A stretch of DNA of 45,382 nt from an uncultured Prevotella sp. (GTDB lineage Bacteria > Bacteroidota > Bacteroidia > Bacteroidales > Bacteroidaceae): contig CAMVJQ010000015.1 of NCBI GenBank assembly GCA_947167845.1, positions 1 to 45,382 of the forward strand. The letters run 5' to 3'. Below are positions 27,665 to 35,641 of this stretch, piece by piece. The position numbers and the translations under genes were made by a program. Each line of letters begins with the position of its first letter. The first letter of the stretch is position 1. The notes under the pieces are model-generated. The model worked only from the letters and a program-made list of their open reading frames with translations, did not search any database and was not told where the DNA came from.

Positions 27665-28687
27665 TCACTTATTAAAATCCACAAGAATACGGAACACTTT
27701 GCCAGGCTTTGAGGCCCACTCCTGCATGGCCTGCGGAGCCTCCTCAGGCTTCACCACCCTGCTGATGAGGGCGTCGACAGGACAGGTGCCTTTCTCCAGA
27801 TAATGGATGACGGCACGGAAGTCGGATGGCTGTGCATTGCGCGAGCCACGGATATCGAGTTCCTTCTGTACGAAATACTTCGTCTGGAACGACACCTCTG
27901 CCTTCGCATAGCCGATGCAGATGACGCGTCCGGTGAAGGCCACCTCGTCGACGGCCATCTGATAGGTAGGCGTACTGCCCACCGCCTCAATCACCACATC
28001 GGGGCCGAAGCCGGAGGTCATCTCCAGCAGTCGGGCGTGCACATCTTCTGTCTTGGTATTGATGGTATAACTGGCACCCATCTTCTTGGCCAGTGCCAGT
28101 TTCTCATCGTCGATATCTGCAGCCACAACAGTCGCGCCACGCTGGATGGAGCGCACCACGGCCCCCATACCCACCATACCACAGCCGATGACCAACACCA
28201 CGTCGATATCCGTCACCTGCGCCCGACTGACAGCATGGAAGCCCACGCTCATCGGCTCTATCAAGGCACAGGTGCGCGGTGTGAGTAGTCCGGCGGGTAT
28301 CACCTTCTCCCAAGGCAGTGCTATGCGCTCACGCATGGCACCGTCACGCTGTACGCCAAGCGTCTGGTTGTGCTGACAGGCATTCACCCTGCTATTCCGG
28401 CACGAGGCGCACTTCCCACAGTTGGTATAGGGATTGGCTGTCACCACCATGCCTGGTTTCAGGCCCTCAGGCACCTCAGCGCCCACGCGCTCTATGACGG
28501 CCCCAACCTCATGCCCAGGTATCACGGGCATCTTCGCCATCGTGTTCTTGCCCAGCCACGTGTTGAGGTCGCTGCCGCAGAATCCCACATAGTTCAGTCG
28601 CAGAAGCACCTCATTGGGCTGCATCTGCTGTTCCTCGATATTCACGATCTCCATCTGGCGCTCGCCAGAAATCTGTATTGCTTTCAT
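27665..28687 (-). CDS. Zinc alcohol dehydrogenase, probable L-galactonate 5-dehydrogenase
   Basis: A 340-residue medium-chain dehydrogenase. Catalytic zinc ligands Cys37 and His59-Glu60 are present, the structural zinc Cys are 90, 93, 96 and 104, and the Rossmann motif GCGMVG is at 168-173. The segment GSRNAQPSDF near the C-terminus matches the GSRNA-x-P-x-DF motif of LgoD/YjjN, the E. coli L-galactonate dehydrogenase. Expected reaction: L-galactonate plus NAD+ to D-tagaturonate. It is the third enzyme of the three-step L-galactose pathway whose other two members lie just upstream. A related polyol dehydrogenase function cannot be excluded from sequence alone. Confidence 0.82.
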   Translation of the reverse strand: MKAIQISGERQMEIVNIEEQQMQPNEVLLRLNYVGFCGSDLNTWLGKNTMAKMPVIPGHEVGAVIERVGAEVPEGLKPGMVVTANPYTNCGKCASCRNSRVNACQHNQTLGVQRDGAMRERIALPWEKVIPAGLLTPRTCALIEPMSVGFHAVSRAQVTDIDVVLVIGCGMVGMGAVVRSIQRGATVVAADIDDEKLALAKKMGASYTINTKTEDVHARLLEMTSGFGPDVVIEAVGSTPTYQMAVDEVAFTGRVICIGYAKAEVSFQTKYFVQKELDIRGSRNAQPSDFRAVIHYLEKGTCPVDALISRVVKPEEAPQAMQEWASKPGKVFRILVDFNK

Positions 28688-28689
28688 AT

Positions 28690-28760
28690 TAAATCTTGAT
28701 TTTTTACCTTTTTTACTTTTTTACCTTTTTACTTTTTTACCTTTTTACCCTTTTACCTTT
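28690..28760. repeat. TTTTTTACC/TTTTTAC tandem repeat inside the sugar operon
   Basis: About seven units of T5-7 followed by ACC or AC fill the gap between the lactonase and the dehydrogenase genes. A similar block lies at 30640-30678 between the GH98 and aldo-keto reductase genes. No hairpin or promoter box is visible in either. Confidence 0.85.
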
Positions 28761-28762
28761 TC

Positions 28763-29704
28763 TCACTCTGACATATTCTTGATATAGGGGAGGTCTGGGA
28801 GATTCCTGAAACCATAGAAACGGCAGGCATTCTCACCCAACAGCAAACGTTTATCACCATCTGGCAGATCCTGCGACTTCACGATGAAGTCGTACGACAT
28901 CCGATACGTGATGGCAGTTATCGTGCGGGGATAGTCGCTGCCCCACATCAGTTTCTCCATCCCTGCCAGTTCCGCCGCCTCACGGATGGCCCTCATAGCG
29001 GATGGATAGGGATAGAACTCCGCATTGTAGAGCCAGGTGATGCCGCCCGTCTCAATCATCACGTTATCATGCCGCGCCAGCATCATCTGCCTGCGCCAAC
29101 TCCCGTTCTCCCAACAGGGCGACTGCGGCGGACTTGCCATGCCCAGATGGCCAATGGCTATCTTCAGGCGGGGGCACTCGGCTATCACCTCCTCCATCTC
29201 CGCCACCTGACGCTCACCGTCGGCCAGCGTGATGGAGAGCAGGATGCCATTCCCCTCCATCAGACGGAACATCCTCATCATCTCCTCGCTGTTCAACGGG
29301 CGTCCCAGCAGGCGATGGGCAGGAATAGCCAGCCCACGGAACTTCTTGTCGACGATCAGATGACGCGCCTCCTCATAGAAACCGTCTTTCAGATAGTCGG
29401 CCATGCCGAACACGAAAAAACGCTCCGGATAGCGGCGGCTCACCTCTGCCAGATAGTCGTTTTGCTGGCCGTCAATGAATTCCTGCACGACGACCGCTCC
29501 CCCCACCTGAGCATAGTCCATATTCGAGAGGAACACCTCGGCTGTGTTCTGCCCGTCAATCATAAACGGCGGCAGCATCTGCACCTCTTCGCCCAGGAAG
29601 ATGGAGCGTCCGTTCTTCAGCGAGCGGATGGGCTTGCCGTCCCACGTCGTGTCCTGACGAAGCCATAAGTGGCTGTGCGCATCGATGATCAGGAGTTTTT
29701 CCAT
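28763..29704 (-). CDS. Amidohydrolase-fold lactonase, probable L-galactono-lactonase
   Basis: A 313-residue amidohydrolase_2 (COG2159/3618-like) protein. Metal and catalytic residues are visible as DAHSH (His10, His12), IGHLG (His186) and WGSDYPR (Asp257). It has no signal peptide, so it is cytoplasmic. Its ATG lies 16 bp inside the end of the aldo-keto reductase gene, giving tight coupling with the enzyme that would produce its substrate. Known relatives hydrolyse sugar lactones, and the order aldo-keto reductase / amidohydrolase / zinc dehydrogenase matches the L-galactose pathway of Bacteroides vulgatus. An L-fucono-lactonase role is the main alternative. Confidence 0.8.
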   Translation of the reverse strand: MEKLLIIDAHSHLWLRQDTTWDGKPIRSLKNGRSIFLGEEVQMLPPFMIDGQNTAEVFLSNMDYAQVGGAVVVQEFIDGQQNDYLAEVSRRYPERFFVFGMADYLKDGFYEEARHLIVDKKFRGLAIPAHRLLGRPLNSEEMMRMFRLMEGNGILLSITLADGERQVAEMEEVIAECPRLKIAIGHLGMASPPQSPCWENGSWRRQMMLARHDNVMIETGGITWLYNAEFYPYPSAMRAIREAAELAGMEKLMWGSDYPRTITAITYRMSYDFIVKSQDLPDGDKRLLLGENACRFYGFRNLPDLPYIKNMSE

Positions 29705-30639
29705 CTTACAAACATTTGGTCGCCGATAATCTGCTGCACCTCTGTCACCAGAGCCTCATCCATCGGCTCGTCGACAAAGGCGATATTCTTCTTCACATTC
29801 TCGGGGTTAGCACTGCTGAACAGCGTTGTGGCAATGCGGGGACTCATGCTTGTGGAGAACTGCACGGCCAGTTTCTCTATCGGATAACCGTGCGCCAGAC
29901 AATAGGCTGCAGCCCGTGCGCAGGCATTCTTCAGATCCTTTGATGCCGGATGCCATGCCGGTGCCCCACGCTGCGAGAGCAGTCCCATCGACAGCGGCGA
30001 GGCATTAATCACGCCCACCCCGTGCTGTTCGAAGAAGCCGAGATAATCCTGCAGGAGCGTGTCGTTCAGCGAGAAGTGGCAGAAGTTCAGAATGCTCTCC
30101 ACTACCCCGTTGTCGCAGTGCTCGATGACCCACTTCAGATTCTCCGGCTGCAGGTCGGTGATACCCACATGACCCACAACACCCTTTTCGCGCAGGGCCA
30201 CGAGTGCCGGCAGCGTCTCGTCCACTATCTTCTGCAGACCGCCGTCCATAGCGGCCTGAAACTCTATGTCGTGCACATTGATTAGGTCGATATAGTCCAC
30301 GTGCAGACGCTCCATACTCTCATAGACGCTCTCCGTGGCGCGCCGGGCACTGTAGTCCCACGTGTTCACGCCGTCCTTGCCGTAGCGTCCCACCTTCGTC
30401 GACAGATAGTACTTGTCGCGGGGAATCTCCTGCAAGGCCTTCCCCAGCACCATCTCTGCCTTCAGATGGCCGTAGTAGGGCGACACGTCGATGAAGTTGA
30501 TGCCATTGTCCACTGCCACGTGCACTGCACGGATGCCTTCTTCTTCGCGGATGCCGTGAAACACGCCCCCCAGCGACGAGGCCCCGAAGCCGAGGCTCGA
30601 CACCCGCATACCAGTCTTCCCAATCTCGTTGTATACCAT
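29689..30639 (-). CDS. Aldo-keto reductase, probable L-galactose dehydrogenase
   Basis: A 316-residue aldo-keto reductase with the tetrad Asp51, Tyr56, Lys82 and His123. Several segments recall plant L-galactose dehydrogenase: GFGASSLGGVF, DVSPYYG, VHDIEF, FCHFSLNDTLLQDYL and the long block ASPLSMGLLSQRGAPAWHPA. Expected reaction: L-galactose plus NAD+ to L-galactono-lactone; L-fucose is a likely side or alternative substrate. It is followed with a 16-bp overlap by the lactonase gene and preceded, after a T-rich repeat, by the GH98 gene. Confidence 0.85.
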   Translation of the reverse strand: MVYNEIGKTGMRVSSLGFGASSLGGVFHGIREEEGIRAVHVAVDNGINFIDVSPYYGHLKAEMVLGKALQEIPRDKYYLSTKVGRYGKDGVNTWDYSARRATESVYESMERLHVDYIDLINVHDIEFQAAMDGGLQKIVDETLPALVALREKGVVGHVGITDLQPENLKWVIEHCDNGVVESILNFCHFSLNDTLLQDYLGFFEQHGVGVINASPLSMGLLSQRGAPAWHPASKDLKNACARAAAYCLAHGYPIEKLAVQFSTSMSPRIATTLFSSANPENVKKNIAFVDEPMDEALVTEVQQIIGDQMFVRWKNS

Positions 30640-30687
30640 TTTACCTTTTTACTTTTTTACCTTTTTACTTTTTTACCTTTATATGTT

Positions 30688-33600
30688 TTATCTGACTATC
30701 ACTTTCTTGGTTGTGCCGTCAGCCTGACGGATGATGTTCAAGCCGTGTCTGACACCAGGGCGACGCACACCCATCGCGTCGAATACCGTCACCTGTCCCG
30801 TTCCGGCTCGGAGCGGCGCGATGCCCGTCTCGCTGCCTGCAGTATTCAGGTTACAGGCCAGCAGCAGGTACTCGTCCAAGCCCGATGCACTGCGGCTCTC
30901 ATTGGTGAAGCAGATGACATAGTCGCCCTCTTGCGTGACGGCAAATGTCATCTCGTGACTCTCTGCCGACGAGAGGTTTGCAGCACCATTGCCGTTGGCA
31001 TTAGGCTTGGCGGTGTAGACAGCCGAGGCCGCCACCTCCGTATTGCCGTCAGCACTGAGTATGCTGGCCTTGTACTTCGGGGTGCCCTTCCAGGCAGCCA
31101 TCGCGAAGGTGAGTCTGTAGTTGCCAGGCTTCAGAGTGAGGGCATGTCCCTTCTGACGCCCATATTCGGCACGGTCTTCACGCCAGTAGAGGGCCTTGCC
31201 CGTAAAACCGGTGAAGCCGGAGAACATGCGGGCGCCCATACTGAAGGAGGCGGGGTACTCATGCACCTCTCCGTTCTCCTGTACACAGCGCCATCCTTCA
31301 GGGATCGTACCTACGATGGCAGCATTCAGGTCCAGCCTGTAGACGATGCTCATATCCGTAAACTCAGGCACCAGCGTCACGTTGTCGTCAGGCATCGTGA
31401 AAGTGCCGTCGCCACCTACTGTCACATCACCGTGAACCACCCTCCAGCCTGTCAGGGCATAGCCTTCGTCAGGCTCTATGCTGAGTAGCACCTGTTCTCC
31501 CTCAGCCGCCTCTGCCACATTGGCCGTAACTCGGCCGTGAGCCACCTCGCGTATCGTGACGAGGAAACGCTCTGCCGGTTCGTCTACTGGCGTATAGATG
31601 ACCTGGTCGACATACATATTCAGGCCCCCCTTATTGGTCAGGATCAGTTCGTTGCTGCCCTCCTGCAGTGTAGTTGTGAGCACGGCCTTACGCCACTCAT
31701 TGGTAGCCGTCTTCTCCACTGCCAGTTTCTGACTGCTGCCATTGACGGATGCGGTCAGTTCACCGCCCTTGTTAGGCGAGGTGTAGCGCACGGCGATGCG
31801 ATAGTCGCCGCCATGGCTGAGTGTCAACTGATGACGCAGCGATCCGCCCGTATTGGTACCCATATCTGCAAAGCCGTTGCCTGCATGACCGCGCACGGAA
31901 GGATACCAGTTGTAAGGGTCGGTCACGCAACTCTTGATCTGCTTGAAGTCCATATCCTCTGCCTCCACGATCACCTCGCCCTGATAGGCTTCCGGCTGGC
32001 GGGGCAGGTCGGCCGTGAGCGGCTGTAGGTCTATCTGGTCCTTGTCGCGGTTCTCTGCCTTTCCAGCACAGTTCACCGTGATGTCAAATGGCCCGTTATG
32101 ACTGACGGTCAGCGTCATCACCCCCTTCTCAGCATCCCAGTCCTTTGCGACCGTCCCTGCAGCAAGTGTGCGCTTGGTGACCTCATAGGTAGGTTCGGCA
32201 GCAGCCCCGCGAATGATAATCTTGTCCACCACTTGCGTCGTCGTGTCGTTCCTGTAGTTGTTCAGATAGAAGTCGATATGGTCGGCATACTCCCTGACGA
32301 GCCCGCTGCCGAGTTTGCCATACTGCAGTTCCAGCGTGTCGCAGGTGTTATATCGCAGGGGGATGCGGGCCGAAGCCTCTTTTTTCTTGTTCAGATAGGT
32401 GTAGGGGGTATAGGTGACGAGTTGGTTGCGGAAGCGGTTGACGTAGAGGTCGCCCTCCGATACCTCTGGATACTGCTCGTTGAAGTCGGCCACCTTCTTG
32501 GCCTGCGTACCCCAGCGGCTGGTGTAGTTGGAGCGTTTCACCTGCACGGGGATGCTCTTGGCCAGATCGTCGTAGAGGCCGATGACCATCGGGATGACGC
32601 CATAGCGGCCAGTCTTCTTGAAGTAGCAGTAATTGTCCATCCACTGGCCGTTACCCCGGTTGAAGGGGTCAGCCTGCTTGTAGAGCCCGTCGTAGAGCGA
32701 GCCCCAGGTGGCATACTTCTCCTCATCGCTGCCCGAGGTCTTATCGTTGATCACCACGATACGTGTCTTCCCCACGATTTCCTCACGGGTGGGGATATAG
32801 ATGGTGCCGTCGAGCACCTTGCGGAACATATCGGTCCACACGCCCCTGAAGTTCTTGAAAGGTTCCCAATTACGGCGCTGATAGCCGTCGACAGTTGTCT
32901 GCCCTGTCTCATGGAAGCACTCCTCGCGCCAGGTGAGTTCCGGACCGTCCCAGACGGCAGCACCGTTCACACCCATCTGCTCCATCACCGTGCCGATGCC
33001 TGCGGCCGCGGGATACTTCTTGCCGTGGTTCTTGCCCAGGATGCCGTCGAGGGCTCCGTTCCAGCCACAGTTGTCGTAGCGCACACCGTAGTTGCGCGCC
33101 AGGCCTGAGACGTAGGGGCCCCACGTGACGCTCTCGTTGTTGTAGAAGCAGGATGACGTGGTGTATTTGTAGAGCCAGAGGATGGCCTCTGGATAGTCGC
33201 GACAGGCCTGCAGCAGGTCGGCATTGCGCTTCATCATGCCCATGGGGTTCAGCGCGTGCGACCAAATATTGCCGCAGAAGGAGATGGTGAGGAATCCGCC
33301 ATACTTATGCGCCATCGGCACCAACTTGGCGAACAGGGCGATACGCGTCGCCTGACTGCTGGAACTGCGGTCGCCCGGCTCGTCGAAGCCCCAGAACTGC
33401 TCAGCATAGTTCCAGCCGAGGAAATTAGGGAACCGACGGTAGAAGTACTCAAACGTCTCCAGGTCATCGTCCTGGATATGGGTATGACCGCCACTGGCAG
33501 GCTGGCAGGTGAACCACATCCCGTTCTTCTGACAGACCGTAGCCCACGACTTATAGGTGCGGATGGCATTTTGCGGCATCTTATACACATTGCGCTGCGT

Positions 33601-33837
33601 GTCGTAGCCACAGGATAGCGACAGGTTCATACACACATACGGCCGGATATCCTCGGGGATAAGGTCGATAATCTTCTGCGGATCAGCCTTGTACCACACG
33701 TCGACGTGGATGAACCACAGCGGATGGCGGGAGTCGATGGGTCGTCGCTCCTGGGCCGTTGAGGCAGTGAGCGAACAACAGACAGCAATCAGCAACAGCA
33801 GGACTCTAAGCCTGCAAGTCTTCATCATTTGATACAT
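30688..33837 (-). CDS. GH98 endo-glycosidase with CBM-like modules and sorting tail
   Basis: A 1049-residue secreted multidomain enzyme. The signal peptide ends near residue 28 (TASTAQ). The GH98 catalytic barrel spans about 35-350: WFIHVDVWYKADPQKIIDLI at the start and NYAEQFWGFDEPG containing the likely acid Glu. The GH98 beta domain follows to about 590, then an EAEDM-type CBM6/35-like sandwich (about 620-755), an InlB-like repeat (about 760-830), a jelly-roll (about 835-1000) and a C-terminal tail ending in GTTKKVIVR that resembles a T9SS sorting signal. GH98 includes endo-beta-galactosidases for blood-group glycans and endo-xylanases for complex xylans; the neighbours favour the latter. 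ATG 33837 is used; 33828 and 33825 are also plausible. Confidence 0.9.
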   Translation of the reverse strand: MYQMMKTCRLRVLLLLIAVCCSLTASTAQERRPIDSRHPLWFIHVDVWYKADPQKIIDLIPEDIRPYVCMNLSLSCGYDTQRNVYKMPQNAIRTYKSWATVCQKNGMWFTCQPASGGHTHIQDDDLETFEYFYRRFPNFLGWNYAEQFWGFDEPGDRSSSSQATRIALFAKLVPMAHKYGGFLTISFCGNIWSHALNPMGMMKRNADLLQACRDYPEAILWLYKYTTSSCFYNNESVTWGPYVSGLARNYGVRYDNCGWNGALDGILGKNHGKKYPAAAGIGTVMEQMGVNGAAVWDGPELTWREECFHETGQTTVDGYQRRNWEPFKNFRGVWTDMFRKVLDGTIYIPTREEIVGKTRIVVINDKTSGSDEEKYATWGSLYDGLYKQADPFNRGNGQWMDNYCYFKKTGRYGVIPMVIGLYDDLAKSIPVQVKRSNYTSRWGTQAKKVADFNEQYPEVSEGDLYVNRFRNQLVTYTPYTYLNKKKEASARIPLRYNTCDTLELQYGKLGSGLVREYADHIDFYLNNYRNDTTTQVVDKIIIRGAAAEPTYEVTKRTLAAGTVAKDWDAEKGVMTLTVSHNGPFDITVNCAGKAENRDKDQIDLQPLTADLPRQPEAYQGEVIVEAEDMDFKQIKSCVTDPYNWYPSVRGHAGNGFADMGTNTGGSLRHQLTLSHGGDYRIAVRYTSPNKGGELTASVNGSSQKLAVEKTATNEWRKAVLTTTLQEGSNELILTNKGGLNMYVDQVIYTPVDEPAERFLVTIREVAHGRVTANVAEAAEGEQVLLSIEPDEGYALTGWRVVHGDVTVGGDGTFTMPDDNVTLVPEFTDMSIVYRLDLNAAIVGTIPEGWRCVQENGEVHEYPASFSMGARMFSGFTGFTGKALYWREDRAEYGRQKGHALTLKPGNYRLTFAMAAWKGTPKYKASILSADGNTEVAASAVYTAKPNANGNGAANLSSAESHEMTFAVTQEGDYVICFTNESRSASGLDEYLLLACNLNTAGSETGIAPLRAGTGQVTVFDAMGVRRPGVRHGLNIIRQADGTTKKVIVR

Positions 33838-33866
33838 CTTTGATAATAGTTTTTAGAAATCTGCTG

Positions 33867-33874
33867 CAAAGTTA
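33867..33874 (-). promoter_or_regulatory. -7 box of the GH98-led sugar operon
   Basis: TAACTTTG on the minus strand, about 30 bp upstream of ATG 33837. No other TAnnTTTG box is obvious in the gaps down to 21.4 kb, so all seven genes may depend on it. Confidence 0.6.
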
Positions 33875-33951
33875 ATACAAAAAGAGGAAAATAAGGCAGG
33901 AAAATGTTGCACACTTTTTATGATTTGTAACTTACAGGCAGAAAGAAAATA

Positions 33952-34036
33952 AAACACAGAGATACAGAGACACAGAGATTATCATTCCACTCACTGCGCA
34001 GTCATAATAACTCTGTATCTCTGTGTCTCTGTGTTT
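33952..34036. repeat. Long inverted repeat of ACACAGAG units
   Basis: The 26-bp arms 33952-33977 and 34011-34036 are near-perfect complements (three mismatches) built from ACAGAGA/ACACAGA units, with a 33-nt loop. It lies 13 bp past the amidase stop codon and upstream of the GH98 promoter, so it may act as the amidase terminator. Confidence 0.85.
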
Positions 34037-34048
34037 AAACCCTTGAAG

Positions 34049-34471
34049 TTACTTCGGCTGCAGGTCAGCATACTCTCTGGCGACATTGTCGATGCAGGGA
34101 CAGTCTTTCTTCGGATCGAGGTCGTGGTGGCCCACGATGCAGGCCCTCGGATAAGCCTTGTGCAGTTCTTCCAGCAGCACGCGCATGGAGAGTTTCTGAG
34201 CCGCAGTGCGGGTGTCGGCAGGATCGCCCCGGATGTCGAGCCCGCCCTCGTAGCAGATGCCGATCGAGTGGGCGTTGTGGTTCTTGCAGTGGGCACCGAC
34301 GACGGCCTCGGAGCGTCCTGGCTCTATCTTTCCGTTACGACGGACGACGTAGTGGTAGCCGATGGCCTTCCACCCGCGAGCCTTGTGCCAGGCATCTATC
34401 TGCGCTGCCGACGACGTCTGGTCGGGCCGCACTGCCGAACAGTGGATGATGATCAACGTAATCTTACGCAT
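34049..34471 (-). CDS. N-acetylmuramoyl-L-alanine amidase (amidase_2)
   Basis: A 140-residue T7-lysozyme-like zinc amidase that cleaves the bond between MurNAc and L-Ala in peptidoglycan. Zinc ligands are expected at the His of IIHCSA, the first or second His of GHHDL and the Cys of KKDCPC. GYHYVV and GICYEGG are the other family landmarks. It has no signal peptide, as usual for this Bacteroidales group. ATG 34471 gives the typical MRKITLIIIHCSA start; the longer frame overlaps the smalltalk gene. It follows that gene by 14 bp and belongs to the HU / smalltalk / amidase trio. Confidence 0.93.
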   Translation of the reverse strand: MRKITLIIIHCSAVRPDQTSSAAQIDAWHKARGWKAIGYHYVVRRNGKIEPGRSEAVVGAHCKNHNAHSIGICYEGGLDIRGDPADTRTAAQKLSMRVLLEELHKAYPRACIVGHHDLDPKKDCPCIDNVAREYADLQPK

Positions 34472-34485
34472 ACCTGGGCGATTGA

Positions 34486-34608
34486 TCAGATTAATCCCCT
34501 GGAGCAACTGCTCACGAAGAAGGTTGTGATGACCAGTGTAATGATGGATCCTACGAATTTCAGGACCTTGCCGATAACGGCGCGCTTTTCTTTGAGTTTC
34601 TTGAACAT
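34486..34608 (-). CDS. Smalltalk protein
   Basis: A 40-residue protein starting MFKKLKEKRAVIGKVLKF, with a hydrophobic segment at about 17-33 (FVGSIITLVITTFFV) followed by SSC. It fits the smalltalk family, tiny Bacteroidota membrane proteins encoded between an HU-like gene and an amidase, as here. Function is unknown. The Cys35 after the hydrophobic segment could be lipidated. The stop (TGA 34486-34488) is 14 bp from the amidase start. Confidence 0.9.
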   Translation of the reverse strand: MFKKLKEKRAVIGKVLKFVGSIITLVITTFFVSSCSRGLI

Positions 34609-34620
34609 GGTGGGAGAGTT

Positions 34621-34686
34621 AAAGTTAAGAGTTAAGAATTAAGAATTAAGAATTAAGAATTAAGAATTAAGAATTAAGAATTAAGA
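34621..34686. repeat. GAATTAA tandem repeat upstream of the smalltalk gene
   Basis: About eight uninterrupted 7-bp units of the TTAAGAA type, 12 bp upstream of the smalltalk ATG. It is the same minisatellite as at 12121-12195, directly abutting the left end of the MITE-like element. Confidence 0.95.
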
Positions 34687-34689
34687 GTT

Positions 34690-34874
34690 GTGACCCCCTC
34701 TAACTCCCCCTGTAGGGGGAGGATTAATTACTGTTTCATCCCCCTCCTACAGGAGGCATCCTTTGTATCCAATCCCCCTCCTACAGGAGGCATCCTTTGT
34801 ATCCAATCCCCCTCCTACAGGAGGCATCCTTTGTATTCAATCCCCCTCCTACAGGAGGGGTTAGGGGAGGTCAC
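34690..34874. mobile_element. 185-bp MITE-like element with terminal inverted repeats
   Basis: The left end GTGACCCCCTCTAACTCC and the right end (complement GTGACCTCCCCTAACCCC) form 22-bp imperfect terminal inverted repeats, 18 of 22 matching. Between them is a 34-bp unit (tccccctcctacaggagg plus 16 bp) repeated about three times and then a partial copy. It sits between the HU-like stop codon and the GAATTAA repeat. No coding capacity. Confidence 0.75.
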
Positions 34875-34885
34875 ATATCGATTGA

Positions 34886-35569
34886 TTATCCCTTGTCGAG
34901 GCCGTCGTCACCATCGCCGTTACCACCTTCACCGCCTGAAGGCGTGGTTGAGCCGCCAGTGCTTCCGCCAGTTGTCGAACCGCCAGTTGTCGAGCCGCCG
35001 GTGCTGCCGCCAGTGGTTGAACCGCTGTCAGAACCTTCAGAGCCGCTCTCGCTCTCCGGCTTCAGGCTCGTGTCATAGGTCTCCTCGAACAGGACGTCCT
35101 TCACCAGCGTCTTGGCGATGACGTACTTCTGTACCACCTTGCCCTGCTTGTTCGTGGTCTGGCCTACCACCACGCGCTCCGTCTCAGGCTGGAACAGTAC
35201 ACGGCGGGTGGTGATGGTGGCTGCGCCGCAGTTCTCCTTCTCCACGGTACCGATGCTCGAGAAGCCCACCTTGAAGATGCCGATACCCTCGAGTTTCACC
35301 TTCTGGCCCAGTTCGAAGTAGTGCCTCATCGCGCCACCCAGTTCGTCGAGCACGGCCTAGATGTCGCTCTTCTTCACCGAGGCCTGCTGCTGGATGTAGT
35401 TGGCCAACTCCTCGGTCTCGATGAAGTGCTGGTCGTAGACGGCCGACACGAACCGCTCCGCGAGAGCAGCCCCCAGCGCTATGCCGACGAAGTAAGGAAG
35501 GACATACGCCTCTACCTCGCCAACATCAGCAACCACCCGACGATGCTGGACTTTTACAGTCTCTGCCAC
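34886..35569 (-). pseudogene. HU-family DNA-binding protein gene with internal amber codon
   Basis: The frame gives an HU-like core: FIETEELANYIQQQASVKKSDI, then AVLDELGGAMRHYFELGQKV and KLEGIGIFKVGF, then a Gly/Ser/Thr-rich tail of GGSTTGG repeats typical of the HU proteins paired with smalltalk genes. A TAG at 35357-35359 splits the core; a single C-to-T change from CAG (Gln) explains it. Beyond about 35470 the frame stays open to an ATG at 35569 but no longer looks HU-like, and the opposite strand carries a different gene end there. The true N-terminus is probably lost. Read-through or restart at GTG 35353 cannot be excluded. Confidence 0.75.
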
Positions 35570-35641
35570 ATCCGTCAGGATGAGTTCATACGCGATGTTA
35601 CAGAAACGGTCATGATGATGCTGTTTGGTGACATAAATTAA
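35474..35641 (+). pseudogene. 3' fragment of an unrecognised gene
   Basis: The plus frame ends in a natural-looking C-terminus, RYADEVRKDIRLYLANIS, then LDFYSLCHIRQDEFIRDV, with TAA at 35639-35641. Upstream the same frame becomes the antisense of the HU-like gene, so the 5' part is missing. I do not recognise the family. The join looks like a recombination scar between two gene ends. Confidence 0.45.

Noticed and set aside
27665..30639. L-fucose oxidative pathway as the primary assignment
   Set aside because: That route needs an L-fuconate dehydratase and a keto-deoxy aldolase, which are absent here. The three enzymes are sufficient for L-galactose to D-tagaturonate. L-fucose is kept only as a side-substrate possibility.
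21418..33837. Classical SusC/SusD polysaccharide utilisation locus
   Set aside because: No TonB-dependent receptor, SusD-like lipoprotein, hybrid two-component sensor or anti-sigma pair is found among the genes.
34738..34860. Possible CRISPR array from the repeated 34-bp units
   Set aside because: The units are contiguous with no unique spacers, no cas genes are near, and the set lies inside an element with terminal inverted repeats.
34049..35569. Prophage lysis cassette
   Set aside because: Amidase plus small hydrophobic protein resembles endolysin and holin, but the HU-like partner and smalltalk sequence fit the chromosomal Bacteroidota trio and no phage structural genes are present.
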